A DNA stretch of 64,000 bases. Origin: Candidula unifasciata (Eukaryota > Mollusca > Gastropoda > Stylommatophora > Geomitridae). How positions within the stretch are numbered: position 1 is the stretch's first letter; each line of letters starts with the position of its first letter. A program made the translations under genes and the position numbers. The notes under the pieces were generated by a model, which was not told where the DNA came from, made no database searches, and saw only the letters and a program-made list of their open reading frames with translations. Shown in pieces: positions 11,056 through 22,807 of this stretch. Location: the NCBI GenBank assembly GCA_905116865.2, contig CAJHNH020004724.1:326556-390555 (forward strand), given 5' to 3'.

Positions 11056-11289
11056 AAGTTAGTTGCGTATCCTTTACAGGACGTTGCAGAACCAACCCTC
11101 AGCCCCTGGCTGTTGTGTGGTTTCTCTAGGCAATTTACATCCAGTAGTTTGCCATTCCTTCTGGACGGCCGGCTTTCTTGATACCACTGACGAAACTAAC
11201 GCAAGGCGCATTGCCCGCAGCTGGGATCGAACCTGGCATCCCGGCATTACGAAGCGAAGCGTTCGATTCGACTTAGCCACAGAGCCGAC
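11056..11289 (-). repeat. tRNA-derived SINE (SINE-A) with 12-bp TSD
   Basis: The minus-strand head reads TGTGGCTAAGTCGA (A box), then GGTTCGATCCCAGCTG (perfect B box). The tail reads GTCCTGTAAAGGATACGCAA. The TSD atgaaatcatta lies at 11044-11055 and 11290-11301. The element is about 234 bp and defines the family ends. Further copies: 12291, 21316, 23700, 24590, 51748, 53111, 54980, 61998 and 62838. Confidence 0.85.
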
Positions 11290-11439
11290 ATGAAATCATT
11301 ACTTCCCTATAAATTCAAATCCATGACATCAAAGTCACACATGTGAACCACTAGTGGAACTAGAAGGTTACTCGCACACCCGCAAGGACATTCTAATACA
11401 AAATAAAAGGTGGGGAAGGAAAGGGGGCGCAAGTCAAAA

Positions 11440-11590
11440 CGTTTGGCCAGTTAGAGAAAATGTCCTGTGAGGCTACACCATACATGGCAAAAGAGAAGAT
11501 GGACGAAGCCCACAAGGTAGATCGAGAAAGCACTATGTGTCTATTGTCAAAGCGACCACAACAGGAAGACGCTTAATCGTATATCTCTCT
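11440..11590 (+). pseudogene. Degenerate LINE 3' fragment (family L-d)
   Basis: It is related to 62347-62545. Shared features are ...ccatacatggca, the ...cacaaggtagatcgag block and ...tatgtgtctattgt...gcgaccacaacaggaagacg. In the better copy this encodes DDIPYTAI and RARGRPRTY. Only a decayed tail remains. Confidence 0.45.
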
Positions 11591-11954
11591 AGAAACCTCA
11601 AGGAGTAAAAGATGAGATGAGGAAGAGGGAGAGGGAAGAACATTGCTGATATAATCTGCGCTGAACGGATTAGACTGCTGTGGTAATATCCAATCTCTAA
11701 GGCTAACCCGACTACGTGACCAAGAAAGGTCAGGAGAAGAAAGTTTAAGCTGCTTTAGAGGTAGCGATAGAGATATTAACAACTTCGTAAGTGTTAATCC
11801 AGTAGGTGTACATTATAATGGCTGCTGTATTGGAGGACTGAGCAAGTATGGAAATACTCAGTGTGCAGTGGCGTCGATTGTTAATAACATAACTGCACAA
11901 TAAAATCTCGTTTTGACAGTTTTATCTTCGCATTAAATTCTGATATTTGGAAAC
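11591..11954. other. Unannotated sequence
   Basis: No gene, exon or recognised repeat is visible. Confidence 0.4.
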
Positions 11955-12245
11955 AAGACCTCCCTGTATGGGTTCCAGGGCCCTATTTTAAGAAAAACAA
12001 GAATAGACCCACTGCCTACCTAAAAGGCATGTCATAAGAGTCGACTAATTGGGAGCTGTCTTCGAAGTCGGAGTGCATCTGCCTGAGAGGCAAGGAACCT
12101 GCAGTCTGCATACAAATGAGTCAGATCTGTCAAACGGATGCACAGGCAACACTTAGGTTCTGAAACAGGACTGCAGTCCACAAGTGGATGAACCAGAACT
12201 TTCCGCCAGTTTACAGCTGCTGAACGCGAAGAAAAAAAAAAAAAA
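11955..12245 (+). repeat. Dispersed repeat F, copy 1
   Basis: About 290 bp. It is strongly similar to 63570-63860 (same strand) and to the reverse complement of 52024-52250 and 53455-53690. Shared blocks include agacccactgcctacc, gagtcgactaattggga and cggagtgcatctgcct. It ends in a GAAG/A-rich tail, suggesting a retroposed SINE- or LINE-derived unit. I see no clear pol III boxes. Confidence 0.55.
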
Positions 12246-12290
12246 AACGAGCAGCTTGAAAATATATTTTTATAGTGTACTCACTGTACT

Positions 12291-12519
12291 GTGGACTCTG
12301 TGGCTAAGTCGATGCGAACGCTTCGTAATGCGGGCATGCCGGGTTCGATCCCAGCTGCGGGCCATGCGTCATGCATTGGTTTCGACAGTGGTATCAAGAA
12401 AGCAGACCGTCCAGAAAGCAATGACAAACTACTGGACGTAACTTTGCCTAGAAAAACCACACAACAGCTAGGAGCTGTTGGGGTTGGTTCTGCAACGTCC
12501 TGTAAAGGATACGCAACTA
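12291..12519 (+). repeat. tRNA-derived SINE (SINE-A) with 12-bp TSD
   Basis: The A box (TGTGGCTAAGTCGATGCG) and B box (GGTTCGATCCCAG) are intact. It ends GTCCTGTAAAGGATACGCAA. The TSD actcactgtact is at 12279-12290 and 12520-12531. It is the best + strand copy of the family in the window. Confidence 0.85.
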
Positions 12520-12809
12520 ACTCACTGTACTTAGCAGTATGAATATATTCTACTCTCCTCGCCAGCACACAATAATTCAGCATACAGTGGAGTTCATACA
12601 CCAGACACAGATGTGATGATTTACAATGTATCAGTCTAGAATTTAAATAGTCCTTTAAATATACAGCACCAGTAGCAATGTCTCTTTATGATATGCCTTT
12701 CTAAAACCATTTACGACAATTGTTATGTTTTACAAACCGTCCTATACAAGAAGTAATATTATATGCTTACACAATACTGCCAATAATTGATAAGACTGAT
12801 TTTATTATG

Positions 12810-13335
12810 GCCAAGACAGGAAGAATATACAAGAAGCAAATTACATCTAAACAAGCAGCAGTCATCTATGATTTGGCAGAATTACAATGCCGACTGGTCA
12901 GCAGACGACAAATAACCCTTCATTTTGTTCAGCTAGTGAGATTTATTTTTGTTGCGTCTGCAGCACGGATTAAAAAAAAAAGCTGACATTAAAATCTATT
13001 TTAAACTCAGAAAATGATATTCACACAGATTAATTGGTGAGACAAGTTTATGGGGATCAATGTTTATGTCGTGCACAGATATTCATGTGGTATTCCCAAT
13101 TTAAAATTGGTGTTCAATGGTTGAAGATAAAACAAGGCTCAAAACCTGATTTGTGCTCTTTATGGCGAATTCGTTGCCATAGATGGAATATACGACTACC
13201 GTTTGTGCGAGTGATGGCAGATAAATGTGATTTGGACTTTGAAAAGTATTGATACTCGTAGACATAACTCACCAGATCAATTGTTTCAAATTTTTTTTGA
13301 AAATGTTTAAATTTTTATTTTCTGAGTTTGAAACA
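12810..13335 (+). pseudogene. Degenerate mariner-type (HTH_48) transposase fragment, tentative
   Basis: Within 13034-13150 the frame reads VYGDQCLCRAQIFMWYSQFK followed by IGVQ. This resembles the helix-turn-helix region (YGD.CLSR.QVF.W...FK.G) of mariner/SETMAR-like transposases. No catalytic DDE/D region is seen and the reading frame is broken. Near-matching inverted repeats AAACTCAGAAAAT (about 13011-13023) and ATTTTCTGAGTTT (about 13317-13329) lie on either side; they may be remnant termini or coincidence. Confidence 0.4.
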
Positions 13336-14074
13336 ATATTTACAGCTCTCATTTCCCCCATGCTACATACGTAACCATACAACTCTCACTAACTCACACA
13401 CACACACAAAGGCGGGTAACAAAAATGTTACCAGATCATAGATAAATAGGGCCTGCATTGATTACATGTATTGCTTCGTTGTATGCGCTTTTTTTGGGTC
13501 ATAATAAATAAGCCTAATTATGTAAGTTTCGAATGGTGTAAATGCACATGCACATACACATGCATAAACACTCCTCTGACTCTCTCTGTCTCTGTCTGTC
13601 TCTGTCTCTCTCTCCATCACACACACGAAAACAGACACACACACACATTTCCTGACAATTTTATTGGTTCATTCATTCATGCATGCGTGCATATTTCCAT
13701 ACACGTACAACAAACACGCACACACACACATCTATACATGCATTTACACACACACATTTATACATTTATACATGCATTTACACACACACATTTATACATT
13801 TACATGCATTTACACACATACATAGATACATGCATACATAGAAATGTATGCATGCATACTACATAGATACTTACATACATATAAACACATGCATACACAC
13901 ACACAGAGATACCCACACCCATAAACATTCTCACACACGTACAGACACAGACTCAAACACACACACACACACATAAATTATATGAAGACTACATCATTTC
14001 AAAATGTATCACTTTAAAAAAGAACCACTTCCTCCTGAACATAGGACAAGCCCCATCACTCAGCATAGATCTTC

Positions 14075-14470
14075 TCTTCTGAAGTGAACATAAACAATCT
14101 CTCCTTCTCTCAGCATAAATCTTTTCTTTCACAATGAACACTCACAATCAGTATAAATCTTTTTTTTTCACAATTAACCCTCACAATCTCTCCATCTCTC
14201 AGTATAAATCTTTTCTTTCACTATGAACACTCACAATTTCTCTGTCTCTCAGTATAAATCTTTTCTTTCACTATGAACACTCACAATCTCTCTGTCTCTC
14301 AGTATAAATCGTTTCTTTCACTATGAACACTCACAATCTCTCTGTCTCTCAGTATAAATCTTTTCTTTCACTATGAACACTCACAATCTCTCCATCTCTC
14401 AGTATAAATCTTTTCTTTCACAATGAACACTCACAATCTCTCCATCTCTCAGTATACATTTTTTTTTCAC
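14075..14470 (+). repeat. ~50-bp minisatellite, left array
   Basis: About eight copies of a ~48-50-bp unit containing ctctcagtataaatc, ttttctttcacaatgaacac and tcacaatctctc. The same unit forms the right array at 15100-15615, so the arrays bracket the TARP exon. The last unit of both arrays runs into the same flank (caacaaaggc). Confidence 0.9.
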
Positions 14471-14647
14471 AACCAACAAAGGGCAAAGTACCATAACATA
14501 ACTCTTTTATACTGTTTAACGAAGTTACTGGATTTGTACATGTTTGGTTCTCGTATATTTTGATGTATTTGTTTGCACATATTCACGCATGCACGAATGA
14601 ATGAACCAATAAACATATCTTTGAATGTGTGTTTGTGTGTATTTGAG

Positions 14648-14757
<110 letters not shown>

Positions 14758-14895
14758 CGCGTATTTATGTGTGTGTATGTACATGTGTATATACACTGTT
14801 CGAAACGTAAATTGTCTGGCTGATTTGTGATAAAAAATGCCTGTCCTGGAAAGAAACTACCTACCCCACTATAATAATACATCTCTCTTCCCCAG

Positions 14896-15036
14896 TGAAC
14901 ATACGACAAGCTACCATGTTCCCACTGGTCAGTCTCCTCATCCTTCTCATCGGTGGCATCATGTGTTTCATCGGCCACTGTAACGACAACAGGAAAATGC
15001 TGACTTTTGTTTCTGGAATATTATTTGTCTTAGCAG
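14896..15036 (+). CDS. TARP / stargazin-like gene, internal exon (TM2 and start of TM3)
   Basis: The exon is bounded by a pyrimidine-rich acceptor (tctctcttccccag) and a strong donor (gtaagt). It is exactly 141 bp, the size of exon 3 in vertebrate CACNG genes of the TARP group. It is read with two bases completing the first codon and one base (G) carried into the next exon. It encodes NIRQATMFPLVSLLILLIGG, then IMCFIGHCNDNRKMLT and FVSGILFVLAG, i.e. the second transmembrane helix, a short loop and the start of the third. TARPs are four-pass claudin-fold membrane proteins that bind AMPA-type glutamate receptors and set their trafficking and gating. The next exon, in matching phase, is at 33719. 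Upstream exons were not found in this window. Confidence 0.9.
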
Positions 15037-15099
15037 GTAAGTGTCTAATAAGTAAGGTAAAGATCACTTTTCACGCCATTAGGCGCATCGGGCATCTAT

Positions 15100-15615
15100 T
15101 CTTTCACAATCAACCCTCACAATCTCTCCATCTCTCAGTATAAATCTTTTCTTTCACAGTGAACACTCACAATCTCTCTGTCTGTCAGTATAAATCTTTT
15201 CTTTCACAATGAACACTCACAATCTCTCCATCTCTCAGTTTAAATCTTTTCTTTCACAATGAACACTCACAATCTCTCCATCTCTCAGTATAAATCGTTT
15301 CTTTCACAATAAACACTCACAATCTCTCTGTCTCTCAGTATAAATCGTTTCTTTCACAATAAACACTCACAATCTCTCTATCTCTCAGTATAAATCTTTT
15401 CTTTCACAATAAACACTCACAATCTCTCTATCTCTCAGTATAAATCGTTTCTTTCACAATGAACACTGACAATCTCTCCATCTCTCAGTATAAATTGTTT
15501 CTTTCACAGTGAACATTCACAATCTCTCCATCTCTCAGTATAAATCGTTTCTTTCACAATGAACACTCCCAATCTCTCCACCTCTCAGTATAAATCTTTT
15601 CTTTCACAATCAACA
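15100..15615 (+). repeat. ~50-bp minisatellite, right array
   Basis: About ten copies of the same unit as 14075-14470, starting about 65 bp after the exon's donor site. It splits SINE-B-like sequence: ggcgcatcgggcat lies just before the array and ggcgtatcgggcat just after it. Confidence 0.9.
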
Positions 15616-15619
15616 AAGG

Positions 15620-16140
15620 CGTATCGGGCATATGAGAAGAGCACCCCATATTTTTACGGACTAATCGGCACTGGGTGAGTAATGTGGTCAGCATTACGCC
15701 GGCCATCTTTGCTTCCATATCCGAGTACCCATTTCAGGCTAAGTCGACCTGCGACGCCCCATACCACAATAAAAATCCACGCAGCCAGCAGTGGGCTTCG
15801 ATCGCGGTATGTTGCAATTACGAGTCGGACTCACAACGCTTTAGCCACGGACGCACATGTCTTGTAGGTGCAGTTTTATTTTTCCTGAAGCCCCTTTCGA
15901 GGACTTATTACTCCGATTTATGTAAAGCGAGGGACTCGTATCCACTCCTTCAGGCGTATTGGACACATAGGGCTAGACCAATAGTTTATAGACCGATCTG
16001 CACTCTGCGATTGATGTAGTCAACATCGCGCTGGCTGCCTTTACATTCTAGGACCGTATCTGATACCCATTAAAGCTAGGTCGACCTAGGATCCAAGGTC
16101 ATTTCTGTAAAATTTCCTACTCCATCAGGAATCAAACCCA
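15620..16140 (-). repeat. Two SINE-B-like copies in tandem
   Basis: The first copy (15620-15865) has a different tRNA-like head (minus strand: GTGGCTAAAGCGTTGTG and CGATCGAAGCCC) joined to the shared body. The second (15890-16140) has the body and part of the head. Both contain the conserved gtggtcagcat-type block. The variant head is also seen on the + strand at 23155-23420, so it is a subfamily. Confidence 0.55.
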
Positions 16141-16194
16141 CGCCACCTTGAGAATATAACAGGACCTACATGCACAATTTGGGTCACAATACCC

Positions 16195-16632
16195 CCACGG
16201 CTTCTTTGAGTATATGACAAGAACTCCACGCCGTTTGAGTATATGACAAGAACTCCACGCCGTTTGAGTATATGACAAGAACTCCACGCCGTTTGAGTAT
16301 ATGACAAGAACTCCACGCCGTTTGAGTATATGACAAGTCCCCCACTCCTTCTTAAGTATATAACAATACCCCCACGCCCCCTTGTGTAGATGACAAGTCC
16401 TCAACGCCCCCTTGAGTATATGACAAATCCCCTACGCCCCCTTGAGTATATGACGTCCCCCACGCCCTTTGAGTATATGATAAGTCCCCCACTCCTTCTT
16501 AAGTATATAACAATACCCACACGCCCTATTGAGTATATGACAAGTCCCTCACGTCGTTTGAGTATATGACAAGTCCCCCACTCCTTCCTGAGTATATGAC
16601 AAGTCTCCTACGCCCCCTTGAGTATATGACCC
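16195..16632. repeat. ~29-bp minisatellite
   Basis: About 15 copies of a 26-30-bp unit built around TTTGAGTATATGACAAG followed by a C-rich part. The first copies (ending gaactccacgcc) are perfect repeats; later ones diverge. Confidence 0.95.
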
Positions 16633-16639
16633 ACACAAA

Positions 16640-17029
16640 AAAAATAATAATATTACAAATAGTAAGATGTAGATTTCGCAACAAGTGAAACAGTCAGGAG
16701 ATACTTTTTTGGTCAGAATGTGTTCCTAATCTATGAATGCCTTTGTAATCATATTGATTAGATTTTTTAACTGTAGATGAACAAACTACTCATGAAAACA
16801 AGAAACTGTTCTTGTCTTTGTGTTTTATAAAATTTTCAAAATGTTTTATTGATAATTAAACTGAAAAAAACAATTAGTGATTAGTTATTAGTAAGGATTA
16901 TTATCACAGCACTCCGGGGAGATCCATAGCTGCTTCGATCTCCTCTCAGTAGCTCCATAGGTGTGTAATAACTAGTGACACCTGTTGTGTGTTAGTTAAT
17001 GAAACGTCTATTTCTCTTAGCTAAATTTT
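16640..17029. other. Unannotated AT-rich sequence
   Basis: No feature recognised. The part from about 16890 may be the 3' end of the antisense LINE that follows. Confidence 0.4.
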
Positions 17030-18370
17030 CATTTCTCGCAGCCTCTTCCTGCACCCCTATGTCCATCAGCCTACACATACATACGGAGTCATGTCATTTG
17101 GCGTGTTCCTCGGTACAGTAAGTGCTGCTCATGGCATTGATAACGTCACTTCTGTCTAATACTGGGCCAGCCATAGCAATAGCAGTTTCGGCAAGATGAT
17201 CTGCACACTCCTTCCCTTGAACACCAGCATTATCTGACACAAAGATGAAGGTCATGGCAGCCATTCGCGAAGTGCTAAGTGTTGCAATTTATTCTTGTCT
17301 GACAAAACTAGCCTGCATTTTTTTAAGCATATTCAACGAGTCAATATGCAAGCGTGTGTGAATCATTGAGTACCAAGTCATGTTAATGCCCTTGTTACAG
17401 CCGTAGTTTTCGTTTTAAGGCTACTAGTTGTAACAGCAAAGGCGCCATTAATCTCTTGATTGGTTTTACCCCTTAAGCTTGCTGTGAATGCCTATGCCCT
17501 TTGCTTACCCCAAATTACTGATCCGTCTGTGTAAACTATAGCATCACCTTCATCTGTTTTTGATAAATCAGTGTTCTGACTAAAGTGTCCACAATGCAAA
17601 GAATCTGCTCTCTACAGCTTCCATCAAGTGTGATGTGGACTGCAATGGTAATGTTTAGAGAGGGAGGATAGGTACCCATTGAATTCTAAATATAATGTCA
17701 CCAAGACGGCAAACGTGTTCGATGGCATCCTCAGCGCGACCCATCCAGGATTTTCCTCGTTTAAGTCTATGTTTTTTCTTTCTATTTTGTTTTTTCTTGA
17801 ATAATTCCTCATGAAGTCGGTGTCAAGATTCTAACTTCACTTTGAGGAAAGCAACAGCCCTGTATAGTTTGATTCTGCTTTCCATTGTAGGGAAATCAAA
17901 AGGTATCGCATGGATTTACAGGAGGTGTCATAAGGCATCGAAGAATCATGCGCATTTTCAATTTTTTTCTAATCTGTTCTTCTGTGTGGTGCTGAGATTC
18001 ATGTTGATCAGTACATATTCAATGTTTGAGGGAACTAACCCATGATATAGCAATAAAAAAAACTTCATAAGTGTTATGTGCAAAGACGGCATCATAACGC
18101 CATGTATATATGTTTGTCTGTATCCTCCAAGTGTATGTGTGTGGGTAGGGGGTGGGGGGGGGGTAGATGCTAATTTATTTCAAGTTGACTTGCCAGTCTT
18201 CTGGCTATTATCTTTTTTTCCATTGATTTGCTTAGTATGTTCTGCATCGTTATGATTCTATAGATATTTATGTGCCTGGCATCTTTACCAGGTATTTCTA
18301 GCGGAATCATGCAGTCAGCTTTCTGGGTTTGTGCCATTACAGACGATTGTCATTTCCTTTTCAGTAGAGT
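17030..18370 (-). pseudogene. Degenerate I-like LINE with RNase H domain
   Basis: Read on the minus strand, a reverse-transcriptase remnant near 18190-18330 resembles ISIES, SMEK and ARRLASQL motifs. Further on come GKQRA.AFTASLRGK and a block reading TFIFVSDNAGVQGKECADHL followed by AETA, the C-terminal signature of the RNase H domain found in I-type LINEs (FVPGHxGVxGNExADxLA). Many stops and frameshifts are present. A related but different fragment lies at 60735-60960 plus 55373-55515. Confidence 0.55.
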
Positions 18371-18849
18371 TTGTCTGCCTTTAGCCCAAACCTGTGGCTA
18401 CACGCAGCTGCCAGCTTGTGACAGCACCCCCGCCCCCTCATTCCCCCACCCTCCTTTTAAAGGTTTTGATCAGGTGAGGGTAGACGAATGGTATAATAGC
18501 CTTCGGTGAGAGGATCTGCCTGTCCTGGCAAGCAAAGACTATCCCCAACAGAATTTGCGAAGACAGCCAATATTTGGCTGAACCGACCTGATGGCGGGTG
18601 CCAGCAACGCGTTGTGGAGCGCAAAGAGCACGGTGAGGCACTCAGAACACCCCAGTCAGCCATAGCACCGGCCTCCATCTCCAGCCGTCTCTACTTGTTT
18701 TGCCACTGGATTAAATGGGATACAGGCGAGAGAGTGAGGTCGACGACGTTGCGCAGCTCTTACTCTAAACCAATTCATCGCGCAAGTCATTTTTTCGTAA
18801 ATTTCTTCTACCGAATGCCTGTGAAACATGGACTGTATACAGATGTAAG

Positions 18850-19285
18850 GGAAAAAACGTAACCATTGCCATACTGTTTGTCTGAGAAAGATACTACACA
18901 TTAAATGGCAAGACAAGGTCCCAAACACTGTCGTACTGGACAGGGCTGGTATTCCCAGCATGAATACCATCCTGATGCAGACACAGACTCAGTGGGCTGG
19001 TCGTTTTGTTCGAATGCCCAACCATCGGCTATCAAAAATAATCTTCTATGGTGAGATACATGAGGGTCGACATTCTCATGGTGGCCAGAAAAAGAAAGAA
19101 AAAACACACGCTTCAATGACACACTAAAGCCATCACTGAAAGCCTTTGGTATAAACCCTGACACCTAAGAGGCTGCAGCACAAGAACGGACTTTATCGCG
19201 CACATGTGTCCGAAAAGGTGCAAGGCACCTAGAGCAAGGGTAGCTGAACAGCGAAGACAGGCCAGAAAGAGTCGCCAAACAACAT
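18850..19285 (+). pseudogene. LINE C-terminal fragment (family L-c-like)
   Basis: The sequence gives, across frame breaks, HIKWQDKVPN, AGIPSMNTILMQTQ, WAGRFVRMPNHRL, GRHSHGGQKK, FNDTLKPSLKAFGINPDT and EAAAQERT. This is the conserved C-terminus of LINE pol (RWAGHVVRM.., KRFKDTLKASL). No complete motif block is in one frame. Confidence 0.6.
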
Positions 19286-19455
19286 TTCCTATTGTTTGAA
19301 TTATTTCTTGAAGGCACATCCACTTTCCTCTGCTTACTTTACAGTTACACGCGTAGACATTACCCAGCATGAAAGACAGTGTCGCAAATGTCGCAACAGC
19401 TTGTAATCGGAGGCTGGCTTCTGGCCATGGAAAAAAAAACGACATTGTAATGGAT

Positions 19456-19497
19456 TCATCATCATCATCATCAGGTGCCTTGTTGACTGGCGTGGGA
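19456..19497 (-). pseudogene. LINE family L-a, minimal 3' end
   Basis: Only the ATC-rich tail and the terminal caggtgccttgttgactggc are present, identical in layout to the 3' ends at 22514 and 35664. Confidence 0.5.
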
Positions 19498-19639
19498 TTA
19501 TTGCAAAAATAAAGGCACTTAATTTCAAAATTGCTTGACGCCCTGCTTGACACCTCCTCTCCGCTTTCCCCTTCCTCTCCCTTTTAGGCTGGAGACCACT
19601 GCTCTGTTGTGAATTACAGATTTGTAGATGCAGTCGATA

Positions 19640-20010
19640 CAGAAGTGTGTGTGAGCAGGGCATAAATGATACAAATATTGAGGTGGATTTGTAGAACACA
19701 TGTACTGTGTTGCATGGAAAGTGGGATGGTGTGGGGGTGTTCAGTAAGAAGATAGGTATTAGGAAGAAACTTATTGCTAGTGAGTTCCGAACCTAGCTTC
19801 CGGGAAGAAGGAAGGTCAATATACATGATGGCTGCATCTTTCCTGAAATACCACGCTTTAACTGTGGAAGACTCTTAACGCCAGCTGGTCACACACTCAC
19901 CATCACTACGGGCTGTAATTCCTATGAATCTCTATCGCACAATAGAATATATAATCGTCTGCAAAGACCGAGAGGTGCAAGAAAACAATTGCTTATATAT
20001 ACTGCGTGTA
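19640..20010 (+). repeat. Dispersed repeat E, copy 2
   Basis: Diverged copy of 10090-10450. No protein seen. Confidence 0.45.
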
Positions 20011-20284
20011 AAACAAGATAAGTTCTTAGTGCGATTGTAGACAGCACGCACAATAACCGTTCTGTTATAATGAGAATTCGTACGACAGTGTCAACAGTGC
20101 TAGTATTTTGCGTGTTTTTTACCTTGTAATTGTATGCAATATGTCAAGTGTAAATGTAACAATTGGATAATGTGGCTTCATTGTAACTGACTGCCGGGAT
20201 TTTAAAGTGTTATAGTACAAGAAGTATGCAATTGAACCTTGAAAATACACAAGCCGTTTTTACTTTCCGTTGTATTTTCTATTT

Positions 20285-20405
20285 TAAGGAGGGTGGTCCG
20301 GAGAGCCAAGGCAAATTATTAAAATTCGCCCATTTAGGATACGAACCAGGGAACCTGAGGTCAGTAGGCAATCATCCAGCCACTGCGCTACCACCGATTC
20401 CCCAG
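20285..20405 (-). repeat. tRNA-derived SINE head (SINE-E)
   Basis: The minus strand reads TGGTAGCGCAGTGGC (A box) and GGTTCGTATCC (B box) about 35 bp apart, followed by an unrelated body. The spacing and boxes fit a tRNA-derived SINE; a decayed tRNA pseudogene is an alternative. Confidence 0.5.
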
Positions 20406-20799
20406 TAAAGATTACGCGCATGTAATTGACATTGATTGCTGCCATTATGGCCCATTAGGACACAGTGATGGACATTTGGGAAACACTGCTGCAAATTGTG
20501 AAACTATGCATAGCTGCTTACTTTCTTGATACCCAACACTGTTGGGACGTTGATGTGATCCAAGTGCACTCGCCATCGTTAGTACTGGAAGAGTTGTCTC
20601 TACAAGAAAGGTTGGATGCAACGGAAGTTTAGCACATTGTATCTCACCTTCACTAATCTCTGGATGTGAATTTCCTTTCTGCAACTTTTGTTTTTAAACC
20701 TGTTGCTTTTCCGCATAAAACGTTGCCTCTCCAGCATGGGGAGGGTTTCGAGAAACAAGATTGTTATGGGCAAGTACTAGTTAAGGAATGATAACACAA

Positions 20800-21125
20800 T
20801 TTCGCGTGTATGGTCATTCAGTCAGTAACATGTCCTTTGAAGAACCTTGCTGCCATTACAACCCTCTGGAAAACTTCTCGATTACAAGCAAGATATCCTG
20901 CGTCCGATACACCCATCTGGAGATCATCCGCCCCATCCTGCACTCATCTTCTCTTTTGCCTTCCTCTTCCTCTCTTCCCAGGCATATACTCACTCAATTA
21001 TTGTTCTCTCTAAACTTTCGTGACGTTTCGAGTGACCAAAATATTTCAATTGTTTGTGTTTTGTCGTCTTTAATAGCCAACCTTCTTCAAAATTTAGTTC
21101 TTGAAGCTTAGCTGCATTTTTTTTT
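20800..21125 (-). pseudogene. LINE C-terminal fragment (family L-e)
   Basis: On the minus strand it reads LLKTTKHKQLKYFGHSKRHE followed by SLERTIIE, matching the KKRKLxYFGHxxRHxxLExxIIEG motif near the C-terminus of LINE pol. Beyond a break it continues with degenerate sequence. Not intact. Confidence 0.55.
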
Positions 21126-21315
21126 AATTCATGGCTGTTATGGTTTATTGTCAAATTTTGCAGAAGGTAATTTGCCATTGTTTTCCTTCTTGGCAATGAG
21201 TGTACTAGTCGGTGGCCATAGCCATTGTCGTTATTGATGAGATCATCTGCCCCTCGCCGCAGAGTGCACGACCATAACCAACAACAATCTGTCGGCTGCT
21301 CCCACACTACGCCTG

Positions 21316-21400
21316 CATGTTAGTTGAGTACCCTTTACATGACGTTGCAGAACCAAACCCAAGCATTGCTGTAGTGAATTTTCTAGGCAAAAATTACTTC
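21316..21400 (-). repeat. SINE-A, truncated copy
   Basis: Carries the tail block gtaccctttacatgacgttg and gcagaaccaaaccc, then breaks into the TTC microsatellite. Confidence 0.6.
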
Positions 21401-21411
21401 GTTTTTCTAAA

Positions 21412-21704
21412 ATGCTTCTTCTTCTTCTTCTTCTTCTTCTTCTTCTTCTTCTTCTTCTTCTTCTTCTTCTTCTTCTTCTTCTTCTTCTTCTTCTTCTTCT
21501 TCTTCTTCTTCTTCTTCTTCTTCTTCTTCTTTTTCTGCTTCTTCTTTTTCTTCTTCTTCTTCTTCTTCTTCTTCTTCTTCTTCTTCTTCTTCTTCTTCTT
21601 CTTCTTCTTCTCTTCTTCTTCTTCTTCTTCTTCTTCTTCTTCTTCTTCTTCTTCTTCTTCTTTTTCTTTTTCTGGTTTTTTTGTCCTTCTTCTTGTTTTT
21701 CTTT

Positions 21705-21749
<45 letters not shown>

Positions 21750-21866
21750 TTCTTCTTCTTCTTCTTCTTCTTCTTCTTCTTCTTCTTCTTCTTCTTCTTC
21801 TTCTTCTTCTTCTTCTTCTTCTTCTTCTCTTCTTCTTCTTCTTCTTCTTCTTCGTCTCCTTCTTCT
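21412..21866. repeat. (TTC)n microsatellite with embedded (TCA)n
   Basis: About 455 bp of CTT/TTC with a pure TCA tract at about 21706-21748. Homopurine-homopyrimidine strand asymmetry could support triplex formation (inference). Confidence 0.98.
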
Positions 21867-21999
21867 ATTCTACACCTTAATGATTATTTTATACCATATA
21901 ATGTTCTTTAATAATATCCTATCCCAGATGATGTCACAGGGCAGTCCAACAAAATAGAGGGTGGAAAGACTGGGTGTCCGGGGTTTCTGATGCTTTTAA

Positions 22000-22100
22000 C
22001 GACCCCAAAACATCTAGAACTGGTCCTAACCCCGACCTAACTACTTCCCACGAGAGAGTGCAGCCTAGGTCCCACGACTGCATGCAGCCTATCCACCAAC
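22000..22100. repeat. Short dispersed repeat shared with 32045-32130
   Basis: Both copies contain aacatctagaact, cctaaccc, cagcctaggtc and cacgaga in the same order. Function and class unknown. Confidence 0.4.
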
Positions 22101-22513
22101 CCCTGAAATATTATACTGTCCCGTGACTTGTGGATTTCCCCTGTCTGGGGTAGGATATTAAAAAAGCACCTATATAATTCCCTCTTTTCTGTACAAGCAC
22201 AAGTTAATGAATGTATGCAGTTGATTATAAATTATTTACGTTGTTTGGCAATTTTCAATTTCAGAAGGCAATATCTATTTGAAATTAGAGATAAATATTT
22301 TAGGTTTAGTAATAATTTCAACTGCCTTTGATTTGCATACACTACTCTTGCCGTTTGTATTTATATTTTATCACATTTATCTGTTTCCCCCATCGTTATA
22401 TTCATTACTGCACAAATAAATTTGAGATTTCACATCTTGGAGAAGGATATCAATAATAGTAATTGTATCATTTATTGCCTGGTTTAGTCTATCTTTATTT
22501 TCTTCCCTATGAA

Positions 22514-22767
22514 TCACCATCATCAGCTGCCTGGCCGACTGGCGTGGGCGACCACGCCTCTCCGCAATCTGCGATCTCCTGCAGCATGTATTAGTTCATG
22601 TGCTGACACACTTCCATGTCATGCAACAAGACTGTCAAGAATCTTCTCTCATTGTCTTCCTCTATCTCTCTTTCAACAGATCTTTCTAGTGGTCACAATA
22701 TGCTCCATTTACCTTCTCCTGATAACATGGCCGAAAAATGATTACTGTCTCCTTCTGATGTCTGTGA
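22514..22767 (-). pseudogene. LINE family L-a, 5'-truncated insertion
   Basis: Antisense LINE 3' end from the CATCATC tail through the RRRQ-FFGHV region. A short direct repeat tatgaat (about 22507-22513 and 22769-22775) may be its TSD. Closely related to 35664-36062. Confidence 0.6.
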
Positions 22768-22807
22768 TTATGAATGTTTAGAAATGTTTGTTGCGATCTC
22801 TCATCGG

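Noticed and set aside
16125..16404. Open frame with repeated YSNGVEFLSYTQ-like peptides
   Set aside because: Translation of the 29-bp minisatellite.
21317..21957. Long open frames of poly-Phe, poly-Leu, poly-Ser and poly-Glu
   Set aside because: Translations of the TTC/TCA microsatellite in several frames.
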